Shown: one piece after another, positions 17,823 through 26,837 of the stretch
How positions within the stretch are numbered: position 1 is the stretch's first letter
Layout of the letters: each line of letters begins with the position of its first letter
DNA from: Halobacillus litoralis
GTDB taxonomy: Bacteria > Bacillota > Bacilli > Bacillales > Halobacillaceae
DNA: 64,000 bases
Reading direction: 5' to 3'
Assembly: GCF_020524085.2 (NCBI RefSeq)
Contig: NZ_CP129016.1
Coordinates: 1,792,001-1,856,000 of the forward strand
The notes under the pieces: model-generated
Databases searched by the model: none
What the model was told of the DNA's origin: nothing
The model's input: only the letters and a program-made list of their open reading frames with translations
Program-made: the position numbers and the translations under genes

Positions 17823-18383
17823 ATGAATACACTGCACCATGGCTACTGGACATTTTTTGCAACAAGAAAACAAAGGTACACCGGTTGGTTTATTTTTGGG
17901 AGCCTTTCACCGGATATTGTGTATTATGTCATGTTCATTTATTTAAGTGTACGAAGACAGGCTTGGCAGGTGGTGAACGATATAGAACCGATGCGGTCTT
18001 TATTTCGTTTAGTCCATGATCTGTTTGAGCATCCTGTCGTTTTTATCCTGCGTCATGCGGGTCATTCCTTGTTTGTGTGGGGAATCTTTTTTGTTATTGT
18101 TCTGATTTGGAAAGGAAGAGGGCTCTCGAAGTGGACCGCTTTTTCCTATGGGTGGCTTGGGCATGTGGTTCTTGATATTCTTACCCACCATGATGATGCG
18201 GTTCCTATGTTTTATCCGGTAAGCAGCTATACGTTTAAAAGCCCAGTTTCCTACTGGGACGATGACCATTATGCGAACATTTTTTCTATGATCAATACCC
18301 TGCTGATTGCGGTTTCTCTTCTCTATTTGCTCATTAGTAAATTAAGGAAGAAACGCCGTTCACAAAAAGTTCATGACTCATGA
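17823..18383 (+). CDS. Membrane protein with metal-dependent-hydrolase-like His/Asp motifs
   Basis: A 186-residue integral membrane protein with about four hydrophobic segments. Conserved-looking polar residues sit at membrane edges: HDLFEHP, HAGHSLFVWG, then GHVVLDILTHHDDAVPMFYP. The pattern HS...GH-x-LD-x-x-TH resembles the YdjM/DUF457-type inner-membrane metal-dependent hydrolases, but I am not certain of the exact family. GGGGAGG lies 7-13 bases before the ATG. The C-terminal tail is strongly basic (KLRKKRRSQK), so the C-terminus is probably cytosolic. A weak hairpin (AAACGCCGT with ACGGCGCTTT, 18352-18392) overlaps the gene end and may terminate it. Confidence 0.65.
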   Translation: MNTLHHGYWTFFATRKQRYTGWFIFGSLSPDIVYYVMFIYLSVRRQAWQVVNDIEPMRSLFRLVHDLFEHPVVFILRHAGHSLFVWGIFFVIVLIWKGRGLSKWTAFSYGWLGHVVLDILTHHDDAVPMFYPVSSYTFKSPVSYWDDDHYANIFSMINTLLIAVSLLYLLISKLRKKRRSQKVHDS

Positions 18384-18486
18384 CGGCGCTTTCCTTTCTC
18401 TATCATCTAAAATTCATGATATGATTTACTTAGGAAACAAACAATATTCATGACACCATGATCATAGATAGAGAAAGGGTAAGACG

Positions 18487-19372
18487 ATGAAGAAATTTTC
18501 AATTCTAACAACGTTCGTTACGTTTCTCGCGTTGATCCTCGGAAACCTGGTCGTTGCGACAAATTCAGGGGATGCGTGTGGGACGACGTGGCCGGTCTGT
18601 AATGGGAAGATTTTCCCTGATATTACGGACTATCACGTCATTATAGAGTATTCACACCGTTTGATGGTCCCATTGCTTATCATGTTAACCGGCCTCAATG
18701 CTCTAGGTGCGATCTATAAATACCGCAAAAACAAATCTGTATTTATTTTAGCTATTCTAAGTTTGGCACTGCTTGTCTTTCAGTCCATTGTTGGTGGATT
18801 GAACGTCCTTCTCGGTACACCACCAGGGTTTACGACGTTCGACGTTACGTTCAGTCAGCTGCTGTTAATCGTACTCGTGTTGTTGAGTTATAGTCTGCAT
18901 GAGAAGAAGATCGAGCTGAACCGGACGAGCTGGGCATCGGTATCGATGAGTTACCGGGCTTTTCTGATCGGGTATATTGCCTACATTGCCCAGGTGATTC
19001 TCGGTGCCTTCTTTAAACACAGCCGCGCGAGCAATGTCATGATGGACATTCCAGCGATGGAGTACTTGATCACAAGTGAATCTGTTGCGAATGCCGTGTA
19101 TTCTTTACACTGGGTCGCCACCTTTGTGGTCATTGTCGCAGCGATTTGGTTCGTGATCTATGCTTCAAGGTTCAAATATCACATCACGTTGTTGGGCCTA
19201 TTTAATCTCTCTTCTGCTGAATGCAGTGGTAGGATTCATTATTGTCGTTACAGGCAATGTTGTTCTCGCTTCATCGATGCACATGCTCATTTCAACGGTG
19301 ACGATGGTCATCGGAGCCTGCATCCTCGGAGGATACTGGTTCAAACTGCAAAAGAAAACAATGAAAGCATAA
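18487..19372 (+). CDS. ctaA: Divergent COX15/CtaA-family (haem A synthase-like) membrane protein, with one frameshift
   Basis: CtaA oxidises haem O to haem A for terminal oxidases. This protein has the family layout: eight hydrophobic segments, the first-loop Cys pair (ACGTTWPVCNG), the haem ligand motif EYSHR, and His in SLHW and SSMHM in the second half. The position of the second first-half ligand (LHFG in B. subtilis) reads DVTFSQ and has no His. The second Cys pair is also absent. An extra T in the TTT run at 19201-19203 shifts the frame after LLG. Without it the end reads LISLLLNAVVGFIIVV and stops at 19372, giving about 294 residues. No ctaB or oxidase genes are nearby, so it may be a paralogue with another role. 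Confidence 0.75.
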
Positions 19373-19373
19373 A

Positions 19374-19408
19374 AAAGGAAGCTGCCATATCTCGGCAGCT
19401 TCCTTTTT
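19374..19408 (+). terminator. Terminator of the CtaA-like gene
   Basis: AAGGAAGCTGCC and GGCAGCTTCCTT form a perfect stem followed by T residues. It falls right after the restored stop at 19372, supporting the frameshift correction. Confidence 0.92.
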
Positions 19409-19423
19409 GGATGGGGATGGAAA

Positions 19424-19474
19424 TTTCTGTATGACCCGGTCTTGAACTTTGTTCCAGACCGGGTCATACAGAAA
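19424..19474. repeat. GACC/GGTC palindrome, copy 1
   Basis: TTTCTGTATGACCCGGTCT (19424-19442) and its exact reverse complement (19456-19474) are 19-base perfect arms around a 13-base loop that itself contains GAAC/GTTC. No T run, so it is not an ordinary terminator. It lies between the convergent CtaA-like and SNF2 genes. It shares the core with copies at 22817 and 24692. Confidence 0.85.
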
Positions 19475-19494
19475 ATGCCAATTAAAACTTTAAA

Positions 19495-19527
19495 AAAGAA
19501 AAAGAGCCGTTTGGGAACGGCTCTTTA
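19495..19527 (-). terminator. Terminator of the SNF2 gene
   Basis: AAAGAGCCGTT and AACGGCTCTTT around TGGG, with the A-rich side giving a U run on the bottom-strand transcript. It overlaps the SNF2 stop. Confidence 0.85.
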
Positions 19528-22500
19528 TTGAAAGAGTTGTTTGATTTCTTCTTCACTTAGGGAAGTAAGCATGGATTCTCCAGGTTGGATGATTTGATCG
19601 ACGAGGTCGCGTTTCTTTTGTTGGAGTTGATAAATGCGCTCTTCGATCGTACCTTCGGATATCATCCGGATGACCTGTACGACTTTTTCTTGACCGATGC
19701 GGTGGGCACGGCCGGCCGCCTGCTCTTCAATGGCCGGGTTCCACCAGAGGTCGTAGAGGATAACGGTGTCCGCGCCTGTGAGGTTCAGACCTGTACCTCC
19801 TGCTTTTAAGGAGATGAAGAACGCATCTTTTTCTCCTTCATTAAAAGCTTCAACCATTTCCATTCGTTTTTCTGTTTTTGTACTGCCATCTAAATAAAAG
19901 GCCTGTAATCCATCTTTGGCCAGTTCATCGTGCATCTTGGTCAGCATGCTCGAAAATTGAGAAAAGATCAACAGTCTGTGTCCGCTTTCTTTCAGCTCAC
20001 GGGTCAGTTCTTTCAACTGTTCAAGCTTTCCGGACTGCCCTTCATAGTTTTCAAGGAACAATCCGGGGTGGCAGCAAATTTGCCGCAGTCTAGTAAGTCC
20101 CGCCAGAATCTCGAGCTTGCCTCGCTGAATGCCTTTGGTGGCAATTGTCTCTTGGATATCGTTTTGAATCCGCTCCAAGTAGGCGAGGTAGACCTCTTTC
20201 TGTTCCCGCGTCAGCTCTGAATATTGGACGGTATCAATCTTATCCGGCAGCTCATCGAGCACTTCTGTTTTCATCCGACGTAAAATGAACGGACGCGTCA
20301 TCAGAGAGATTTTTTCCGGTTTCAATTGCAAAAACTTTTTCTTGCTCGTGAAAAATCCTGGCATGATTGTACGGAACAGTGACCATAGTTCCTGCAGGGA
20401 ATTCTCAATTGGAGTACCACTTAAGGCAAAACGATGTCTTGATTTAATCGAACGAACAGCTACAGCTGTTTTCGTCGTTTCATTTTTAATCGCTTGTGAT
20501 TCATCAAGGACCATCGCGTGAAACTTTTGCTCTTCATAAGAAGTGATATCCTGTCTGAGCAATGGATACGATGTAATCCATATATCTTTATCTGCTGCTT
20601 CGTTCAGCGCTTCTTGTCTTGCCATTGGGTCCCCAGTCAAAATCTGCACCGACAATTGGGGTGCGAATTTTTCAATCTCCTTTTTCCAATTGTAGACGAG
20701 TGAGGCAGGAGCGATGATGATGGCAGGGTCTGTCATGTTCCCTTTTATCTTTTCATCTAACAAAAAGGTGATCGTTTGGATGGTTTTCCCTAACCCCATA
20801 TCGTCAGCGAGCACGCCGCCTAAACCGTAATGGCTGAGCATCTTCATCCAGCGAAAGCCGGTCAATTGGTATGGCCGTAAATCCGCCTGCAGACCTTCTG
20901 GAGGATCGATTTCAAAGGATTGAGGTGATTTCAATCGATCGACAAGCTCTTGGAAAAGCTGGTTTCTTTCTGCTTCATTCGGATTCAGGGCATCTTCCAC
21001 CTGCAGGCTACGTGCAGTAGATACTTGGAAGTGGTTGTTCTCTAAATCTTTCGTGCTCAAGTCCAGATCATCAACAAGCTTTTGAAAACGGTCAAAGGAT
21101 TCACTCGTTAACGCCATGAGTGCACCATCAGATAAACGGTAATACTTTTTCCGTTCAATGACGGCTTTTAGAGCTTCGGTCACATCGTCATCACTAATGC
21201 CATCGATGGTGAAATTAATATCCAGCCAATTGCCGTCGCTCTCAAGTTCAACCGATGTCTTCAGTTCGAGTGGTCGATCTTCTACAAGGGAACGGACGGA
21301 AGAAGAAAGGTAGACGTCACTGTGCTCTTTCAACTTAGGCAGGTAATGATAAAGGAATTGATCCAGTTTGTCCTCGTCTTCAATGTAGACCATCTCTCCA
21401 TCAAACTTGAATTCGGCAAGCTCAATGATCTGCATGATTTCCTGTTCTGTCTGTCGATCCCGTCTTACAATCGTTTGATTGCTCAATGGCTGCTCATTGA
21501 ACGGATCGATTGTTAAATCACCATATTGAAACTTCACATCAATCGTGAGTGTCCACTGTTGAAAATCCAAGTAGGCCTTAGCGACGAGCGACTCCTGCAC
21601 AATTTTTTCTTGTGCGGATCGATCAAGCTGTACATCTGCGATGGTCTCAAGTTCAGGAAGAACATAGGATACAATCCCTTCCATATCATGATGGCTTACC
21701 GTGTGGTTGCCATTTGAATTGTAAGGAAGGATGGTGTAAAGCGTTTGAAGAACCTCTTCCTTCTGATTATCGACAGGATAAAAGCTTCCTTTTTTATAGA
21801 GAAGGTGGTAATCCGAAAGATAATCGTAATCTTTCAAATGGTTCATGTGCATATGAAAGTGACCTCGTTCTTCCGAAACATAAAAAGAAAGATTCGGAAA
21901 CTCTTCTTCGAAACGAACAAGTCCCACGTTTTCCCCACGCTCCATGACCTCTGCCTGCTGCTTTTCTAAAAGAGGGAGCAGTTGAGTAGCAAGAGTTGGA
22001 GTGATTTTTAATACTTTCGGTTCGGCTGAATTCCACTGTTGCTCATAAAACTGCTCTTGTTCATACGCAAGCTGTAAAAGTCTTAAAATTTCCTTGTCAT
22101 CAGCAGAAAAGGAGTGTTCTGCCGGATCGTATGTGAACTTTTTTGTAATGCGGTACGCCTGATCTTTACGTATATGGTCAAGCAAATCACGAATGTTTTT
22201 AATCACATAGGGATAATTTTCACCGAGCTTCATTTCCAATCCGAGACTTTTAGAACCGAGAATCGATTGGAGGTGGAGGTAATAATGGATTTGAAGAGGT
22301 TTCTTCAAATCCTGGGCTCCGCGATTTTCCTGCCGCTGCCTGAAAGCCTCGAACAAGCTGACCGCAAACATCCGGTCCTGGTTCGTCAAACCGGATTGTG
22401 ATTTCCGCCCTTTTTCTGCTAGTTTCGGCGCCAGATCTTCTAACGTTTTTTCACGGATGGCGATCAGGACAGCCGCAATATGTTTGCAAGTGTAATAGGT

Positions 22501-22737
22501 GGAATACGCGGCACATTCACACGTTGCTTCGACATCTTCGTCCTCAAAAAAGAAAACACGGACTTCATAGTCGTGCGTACCTGCAACGACTGCCCGCCAT
22601 GAACGAATCGCACTATTATGAGAAAGGCCGTACACTTTTCCACGGTCGAAATATTGCTTTCCACGTGTGTAAAAAGCCTGACCAGTAATTTTCTTTATAT
22701 CGTTCGGTTGTAATAAGTAACTCTGCATAACTGGCAT
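19525..22737 (-). CDS. SWIM-domain SNF2-family helicase
   Basis: A 1070-residue DNA-dependent ATPase of the SWI2/SNF2 type. Order: a SWIM zinc finger (about residues 50-75, C-E-C-A then C-K-H), a long bacterial SNF2-associated region (about 100-570), the helicase core with motif I DDMGLGKTIQT (about 665), motif II DESQ, motif III LSGTPIENSL, and a C-terminal lobe with LIFSQFSSM, YLDGST and the motif VI region AAGRAHRIGQ. The length and layout match the large SNF2 helicases found in many Firmicutes (for example YwqA). Its cellular role is not settled; remodelling of DNA-protein complexes in transcription or repair is inferred. It is a single gene flanked on both sides by related palindromes. 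Confidence 0.93.
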   Translation of the reverse strand: MPVMQSYLLQPNDIKKITGQAFYTRGKQYFDRGKVYGLSHNSAIRSWRAVVAGTHDYEVRVFFFEDEDVEATCECAAYSTYYTCKHIAAVLIAIREKTLEDLAPKLAEKGRKSQSGLTNQDRMFAVSLFEAFRQRQENRGAQDLKKPLQIHYYLHLQSILGSKSLGLEMKLGENYPYVIKNIRDLLDHIRKDQAYRITKKFTYDPAEHSFSADDKEILRLLQLAYEQEQFYEQQWNSAEPKVLKITPTLATQLLPLLEKQQAEVMERGENVGLVRFEEEFPNLSFYVSEERGHFHMHMNHLKDYDYLSDYHLLYKKGSFYPVDNQKEEVLQTLYTILPYNSNGNHTVSHHDMEGIVSYVLPELETIADVQLDRSAQEKIVQESLVAKAYLDFQQWTLTIDVKFQYGDLTIDPFNEQPLSNQTIVRRDRQTEQEIMQIIELAEFKFDGEMVYIEDEDKLDQFLYHYLPKLKEHSDVYLSSSVRSLVEDRPLELKTSVELESDGNWLDINFTIDGISDDDVTEALKAVIERKKYYRLSDGALMALTSESFDRFQKLVDDLDLSTKDLENNHFQVSTARSLQVEDALNPNEAERNQLFQELVDRLKSPQSFEIDPPEGLQADLRPYQLTGFRWMKMLSHYGLGGVLADDMGLGKTIQTITFLLDEKIKGNMTDPAIIIAPASLVYNWKKEIEKFAPQLSVQILTGDPMARQEALNEAADKDIWITSYPLLRQDITSYEEQKFHAMVLDESQAIKNETTKTAVAVRSIKSRHRFALSGTPIENSLQELWSLFRTIMPGFFTSKKKFLQLKPEKISLMTRPFILRRMKTEVLDELPDKIDTVQYSELTREQKEVYLAYLERIQNDIQETIATKGIQRGKLEILAGLTRLRQICCHPGLFLENYEGQSGKLEQLKELTRELKESGHRLLIFSQFSSMLTKMHDELAKDGLQAFYLDGSTKTEKRMEMVEAFNEGEKDAFFISLKAGGTGLNLTGADTVILYDLWWNPAIEEQAAGRAHRIGQEKVVQVIRMISEGTIEERIYQLQQKKRDLVDQIIQPGESMLTSLSEEEIKQLFQ

Positions 22738-22816
22738 CCTTACTATCGTTTTTATCCCATTATAACAGGTTTGAACACCTAAAGAGAATGAGAGGAATTT
22801 AGGAAGAATTGTATGA

Positions 22817-22845
22817 CCAGGTCATCCAGAATCTGGATGACCTGG
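22817..22845. repeat. GACC/GGTC palindrome, copy 2
   Basis: CCAGGTCATCCAGA (22817-22830) and TCTGGATGACCTGG (22832-22845) are perfect 14-base arms separated by one A. The arm GGATGACCTGG is identical to that of copy 3. The flanks (TATGA and CACACC) recall copies 1 and 3. Located between the SNF2 and prfC genes. Confidence 0.85.
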
Positions 22846-22937
22846 CACACCAACATTTGGAAGGTGTTCGTTTTTGTGATTGATTTTACAAGTGGGTTAT
22901 GCTAACTTTCAAAGTATAATCAAAAAATTCGACGAAG

Positions 22938-22964
22938 GCGCTTGAGTGTGTGAGCGCTTTTTTT
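22938..22964 (+). terminator. Terminator-like hairpin with no gene before it
   Basis: AGCGCT around a short loop with AGCGCT, followed by seven T, on the plus strand. The nearest upstream gene is on the other strand. A perfect TATAAT at 22915-22920 lies just ahead. It may be a leader attenuator of prfC or end a very short transcript. Confidence 0.55.
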
Positions 22965-23045
22965 ATGGAGTGAATCTGCCAATGTAAAACGTATATCCTA
23001 CCCAGCCTAATGTATTGAAATTCTTAATAAACGGAGGATATCACG

Positions 23046-24635
23046 ATGAGTCTAATACAAAATGAAATGAAAAAACGCCGTACGTTTGCTATTATCTCCC
23101 ACCCGGACGCCGGTAAAACAACGATGACGGAGAAAATGTTATTATTCGGAAACTTGATCCGATCCGCAGGTACGGTCAAAGGGAAAAAGTCTGGTAAGTT
23201 TGCAACTTCTGACTGGATGGAAATTGAGAAGCAGCGTGGAATTTCTGTCACGTCCAGTGTGATGAACTTCCCTTACAAAGATTATCAAGTGAATATTCTG
23301 GATACACCCGGACACGAAGATTTCAGTGAAGACACGTATCGCACATTGACTGCTGTTGACAGTGTTGTCATGGTCATTGATGGAACAAAAGGAATCGAGG
23401 CGCAGACGCTCAAGCTGTTTAAAGTTTGTAAAATGCGCGGCATCCCAATTTTCACTTTTATTAACAAAATGGACCGCGAAGGCCGTGAACCGCTGGAATT
23501 GATGGAAGAAATCGAAGAGACGTTGAATATCGAAACCTATCCAATGACCTGGCCGGCTGGAATGGGCAAGCGCTTCTTAGGCGTTTTCGACCGTGAAAAT
23601 GAGCAGTTTGTTCAATACACAGGAAACGAGGAAGAAGAATACATTCCATACAGCGAACTTGATCAGCATCCTGAATTAACGGAGAATGCTACGTTCCGGG
23701 AATCGGAAGAAGAAATGGAAATGGTCGCTGAAGCTGGGGATACCTTCGATATGGAAAAAGTGATGCGCGGCGATCAGACGCCAGTCTTCTTCGGAAGTGC
23801 TCTGGCTCCATTCGGTGTGGAAACTTTCTTCAATTCATTCATTGATATGGCACCTGAACCGGCGCCGAGAAAATCGACAGAAGGTATTGTTTCTCCGGAT
23901 CATGAGGAGTTCTCTGGTTTTATCTTTAAAATTCAGGCGAACATGAATCCGCAACACCGCGACCGAATTGCTTTTGTAAGAATCTGTTCCGGAAAATTCG
24001 AGCGCGGGATGAACGTTACACTTTCCCGTACAGGAAAAACGTTCAAGCTGGCACAATCCCAGCAATTTGTGGCTTCTTCCAGGGGAACCGTTGAGGAAGG
24101 GTATGCCGGGGATATTATCGGAATCTATGATCCGAACGTCTACCGAATCGGAGATACGATCGTAACTGGCAAATCCAACTTCGAGTACGATGAGCTTCCA
24201 CAATTCCCACCTGAACTATTTAAGAAAGTAACGGCGAAGAACGTCATGAAATCCAAGCAGTTCAGAAAAGGGTTGGAACAGCTTGTGCAAGAAGGCGCAA
24301 TCCAGTTGTTCAAACGCTATCGTTTCGAAGACTATATCATCGGAGCGGTTGGTGAGCTTCAATACGAAGTTTTTGAATACCGCATGAAGAACGAGTACAA
24401 CGTAGATATCGAGTTGACTCCTCTTGGCGAACGCATCCCACGCTGGTTGAACGAAGACCAGGTCGATGAGTCGCTGTTTGATGAGCGAAACATGCTTGCG
24501 GAAGATCGTGAAGGCAACCCGCTTGTCCTCTTTAAGAACGACTTCTCTCTACGTTGGTTCCAAGATAAAAATCCAGACATCGAGCTGACCGACCTGTTCG
24601 AAGTCAACGAATACAACCAAACGTTGAATTCCTAA
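23046..24635 (+). CDS. prfC: Peptide chain release factor 3
   Basis: RF3 is a GTPase that speeds recycling of RF1 and RF2 from the ribosome and contributes to translational quality control. The 529-residue protein has G1 SHPDAGKTT (residues 19-27), the switch region [12 protein letters not shown]3 DTPGHEDF, G4 NKMD and domains II and III to the C-terminus ([16 protein letters not shown]). Length and motifs are typical. GGAGG precedes the ATG by 8 bases. B. subtilis lacks prfC, so this is part of the block that distinguishes this genome between minJ and uvrB. It is unlinked to prfB here (about 17 kb away). Confidence 0.95.
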   Translation: MSLIQNEMKKRRTFAIISHPDAGKTTMTEKMLLFGNLIRSAGTVKGKKSGKFATSDWMEIEKQRGISVTSSVMNFPYKDYQVNILDTPGHEDFSEDTYRTLTAVDSVVMVIDGTKGIEAQTLKLFKVCKMRGIPIFTFINKMDREGREPLELMEEIEETLNIETYPMTWPAGMGKRFLGVFDRENEQFVQYTGNEEEEYIPYSELDQHPELTENATFRESEEEMEMVAEAGDTFDMEKVMRGDQTPVFFGSALAPFGVETFFNSFIDMAPEPAPRKSTEGIVSPDHEEFSGFIFKIQANMNPQHRDRIAFVRICSGKFERGMNVTLSRTGKTFKLAQSQQFVASSRGTVEEGYAGDIIGIYDPNVYRIGDTIVTGKSNFEYDELPQFPPELFKKVTAKNVMKSKQFRKGLEQLVQEGAIQLFKRYRFEDYIIGAVGELQYEVFEYRMKNEYNVDIELTPLGERIPRWLNEDQVDESLFDERNMLAEDREGNPLVLFKNDFSLRWFQDKNPDIELTDLFEVNEYNQTLNS

Positions 24636-24641
24636 TAAGCA

Positions 24642-24674
24642 AAGCACTTTGCATCCTGCAAAGTGCTTTTTTTA
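24642..24674 (+). terminator. Terminator of prfC
   Basis: AAGCACTTTGC and GCAAAGTGCTT around ATCCT, followed by seven T. Confidence 0.93.
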
Positions 24675-24691
24675 TTGTGGGAAATGGGATA

Positions 24692-24740
24692 AACTGGATG
24701 ACCTGGTGTGGAATTATCTTCCACACCAGGTCATCCAGTT
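24692..24740. repeat. GACC/GGTC palindrome, copy 3
   Basis: Two perfect 22-base arms (24692-24713 and 24719-24740) with core CTGGATGACCTGGTGTGG surround a 5-base loop TTATC. It lies after the prfC terminator and before the uvrB LexA box. No T run. Confidence 0.9.
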
Positions 24741-24762
24741 ATTTACAGAGAATATCCAAATA

Positions 24763-24776
24763 CGAATGTTTGTTCG
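24763..24776 (+). promoter_or_regulatory. LexA (DinR) operator of uvrBA
   Basis: CGAATGTTTGTTCG matches the Gram-positive SOS box CGAACNNNNGTTCG at all but one fixed position. It lies 75 bases before uvrB, with a -10-like TAAACT at 24806-24811. It predicts LexA repression and DNA-damage induction of uvrBA. Confidence 0.85.
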
Positions 24777-24850
24777 TTTGATGTTAGAATGGTAAACTGT
24801 TGTGGTAAACTAAAAAGTACGAGTATAGACAATGAACGGAGGTTTTCGTC

Positions 24851-26830
24851 GTGGAGGAGAAGTTTGAATTAGTTTCACAGTATTCACCTCAAGGGGATCA
24901 GCCGCGAGCAATTGAGGAACTTGTTCAAGGGATTGAACGAGGAGATAAGCATCAAACATTGCTCGGGGCCACAGGTACAGGAAAGACATTTACGATGTCC
25001 AATGTCATTGAGCGAGTGAATAAACCGACACTGATCATCGCCCATAATAAAACGCTTGCTGGACAGTTATATAGTGAGTTCAAAGAATTTTTCCCGAACA
25101 ATGCTGTCGAGTATTTTGTCAGTTACTATGACTATTATCAGCCAGAAGCTTATGTGCCTTCGTCAGATACGTTTATTGAAAAAGATGCGAGCATCAATGA
25201 TGAGATTGATAAATTACGTCACTCAGCGACTTCTGCTCTGTTTGAGCGGAACGATGTCATCATTGTTGCTAGTGTTTCTTGTATCTATGGTCTCGGTTCT
25301 CCCGACGAATACCGCAGCCAAGTGCTTTCCATAAGAACGGGTATGGAAAAAGACCGGGATGAGTTATTAAGAAATCTTGTAGATATCCAGTATGCGAGAA
25401 ATGATATCGACTTTCAGCGCGGTACGTTCCGAGTCCGCGGGGATTCGGTTGAAATCATCCCCGCTTCAAGAGAGGAACATGCGATGCGGGTGGAATTCTT
25501 CGGAGATGAAATCGACCGCATCCGTGAAGTCGATGTACTGACTGGTGAAGTTGTCGGAGACCGGGACCACGTAGCGATTTTCCCAGCTTCACACTTCGTT
25601 ACCCGTGAAGAAAAGCTGAAAAAAGCGATTAAGAATATAGAAAAAGAGTTAGAAGTCCGTCTGAAGGAATTGCGTGATCAAGATAAATTGCTGGAAGCCC
25701 AGCGTCTTGAACAACGGACAAATTATGATCTGGAAATGATGAACGAAATGGGCTTCTGCTCTGGAATTGAGAACTATTCAAGACACTTGACTTTCAGAGA
25801 AGAAGGAGCAACACCTTACACCTTGCTTGATTATTTTCCAGATGATTTCCTTATGATGATCGATGAGTCACACGTAACACTTCCTCAAGTCAGAGGGATG
25901 TACAACGGGGACCGAGCGCGAAAACAAGTACTGGTGGACCATGGGTTCCGACTGCCTTCAGCCATGGATAACCGGCCGCTCATGTTCCCTGAATTTGAAG
26001 AGCATATTAATCAGATTGCCTATGTTTCTGCGACCCCTGGCCCTTATGAAATTGAACATACACCGAAGATGGTTGAACAGATTATTCGACCTACAGGCTT
26101 ATTGGATCCGGAAATTGATGTCCGCCCCATTCATGGTCAAATCGATGACCTTGTAGGGGAAATCAATAAACGGAAAGATAAAAATGAACGTGTCCTCGTA
26201 ACGACATTAACGAAGAAGATGTCTGAGGATTTGACCGATTACCTTAAAGATTTAGGAATTAAGGTTGCTTATTTACACTCGGAAATTAAGACACTGGAAC
26301 GTATTGAAATCATTCGTGATCTAAGGGTAGGGAAATACGATGTCATTGTTGGAATCAACCTGCTTCGTGAAGGACTGGATATTCCCGAAGTGTCACTCGT
26401 CACCATTTTGGATGCGGACAAAGAAGGGTTCCTGCGTTCCGACCGCTCCCTTATCCAGACGATTGGTCGAGCGGCACGTAATGAAAACGGTCGAGTGATT
26501 ATGTATGCGGATAAGATGACGAAATCTATGCAGTTTGCGATTGATGAAACTTACAGACGCCGTGAAAAACAAATCGCTTATAACGAAGAGCATGGCGTCA
26601 CACCGAAAACGATCAAGAAGGAAGTGCGTGACGTCATTAAAGCGACAAACGTTGCGGAGGACGAAGCTGGATATGATACAGGTAAGAAGCCTTCAGAAAT
26701 GACGAAGAAAGAACGTCAGGAAATGATCGACAATCTAGAAACCGAAATGAAACAAGCCGCACGCGATCTCGATTTCGAACGGGCAGCCGAACTGCGTGAT
26801 GTGCTGTTGGAATTAAAAGCGGAGGGATGA
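24851..26830 (+). CDS. uvrB: Excinuclease ABC subunit B
   Basis: UvrB takes the damaged strand from UvrA and with UvrC makes the dual incisions of nucleotide excision repair. The 659-residue protein starts at GTG (24851) with GGAGG 11 bases upstream. It shows Walker A GATGTGKT (about 39-46), the beta-hairpin region [12 protein letters not shown], domain 2, DESH, helicase motifs [16 protein letters not shown] and QTIGRAARN, and the C-terminal UvrC-binding UVR motif (about 620-655). It is complete. uvrA begins 7 bases after its stop, so the two are one operon behind the LexA box. Confidence 0.97.
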   Translation: MEEKFELVSQYSPQGDQPRAIEELVQGIERGDKHQTLLGATGTGKTFTMSNVIERVNKPTLIIAHNKTLAGQLYSEFKEFFPNNAVEYFVSYYDYYQPEAYVPSSDTFIEKDASINDEIDKLRHSATSALFERNDVIIVASVSCIYGLGSPDEYRSQVLSIRTGMEKDRDELLRNLVDIQYARNDIDFQRGTFRVRGDSVEIIPASREEHAMRVEFFGDEIDRIREVDVLTGEVVGDRDHVAIFPASHFVTREEKLKKAIKNIEKELEVRLKELRDQDKLLEAQRLEQRTNYDLEMMNEMGFCSGIENYSRHLTFREEGATPYTLLDYFPDDFLMMIDESHVTLPQVRGMYNGDRARKQVLVDHGFRLPSAMDNRPLMFPEFEEHINQIAYVSATPGPYEIEHTPKMVEQIIRPTGLLDPEIDVRPIHGQIDDLVGEINKRKDKNERVLVTTLTKKMSEDLTDYLKDLGIKVAYLHSEIKTLERIEIIRDLRVGKYDVIVGINLLREGLDIPEVSLVTILDADKEGFLRSDRSLIQTIGRAARNENGRVIMYADKMTKSMQFAIDETYRRREKQIAYNEEHGVTPKTIKKEVRDVIKATNVAEDEAGYDTGKKPSEMTKKERQEMIDNLETEMKQAARDLDFERAAELRDVLLELKAEG

Positions 26831-26837
26831 AAAGAGT

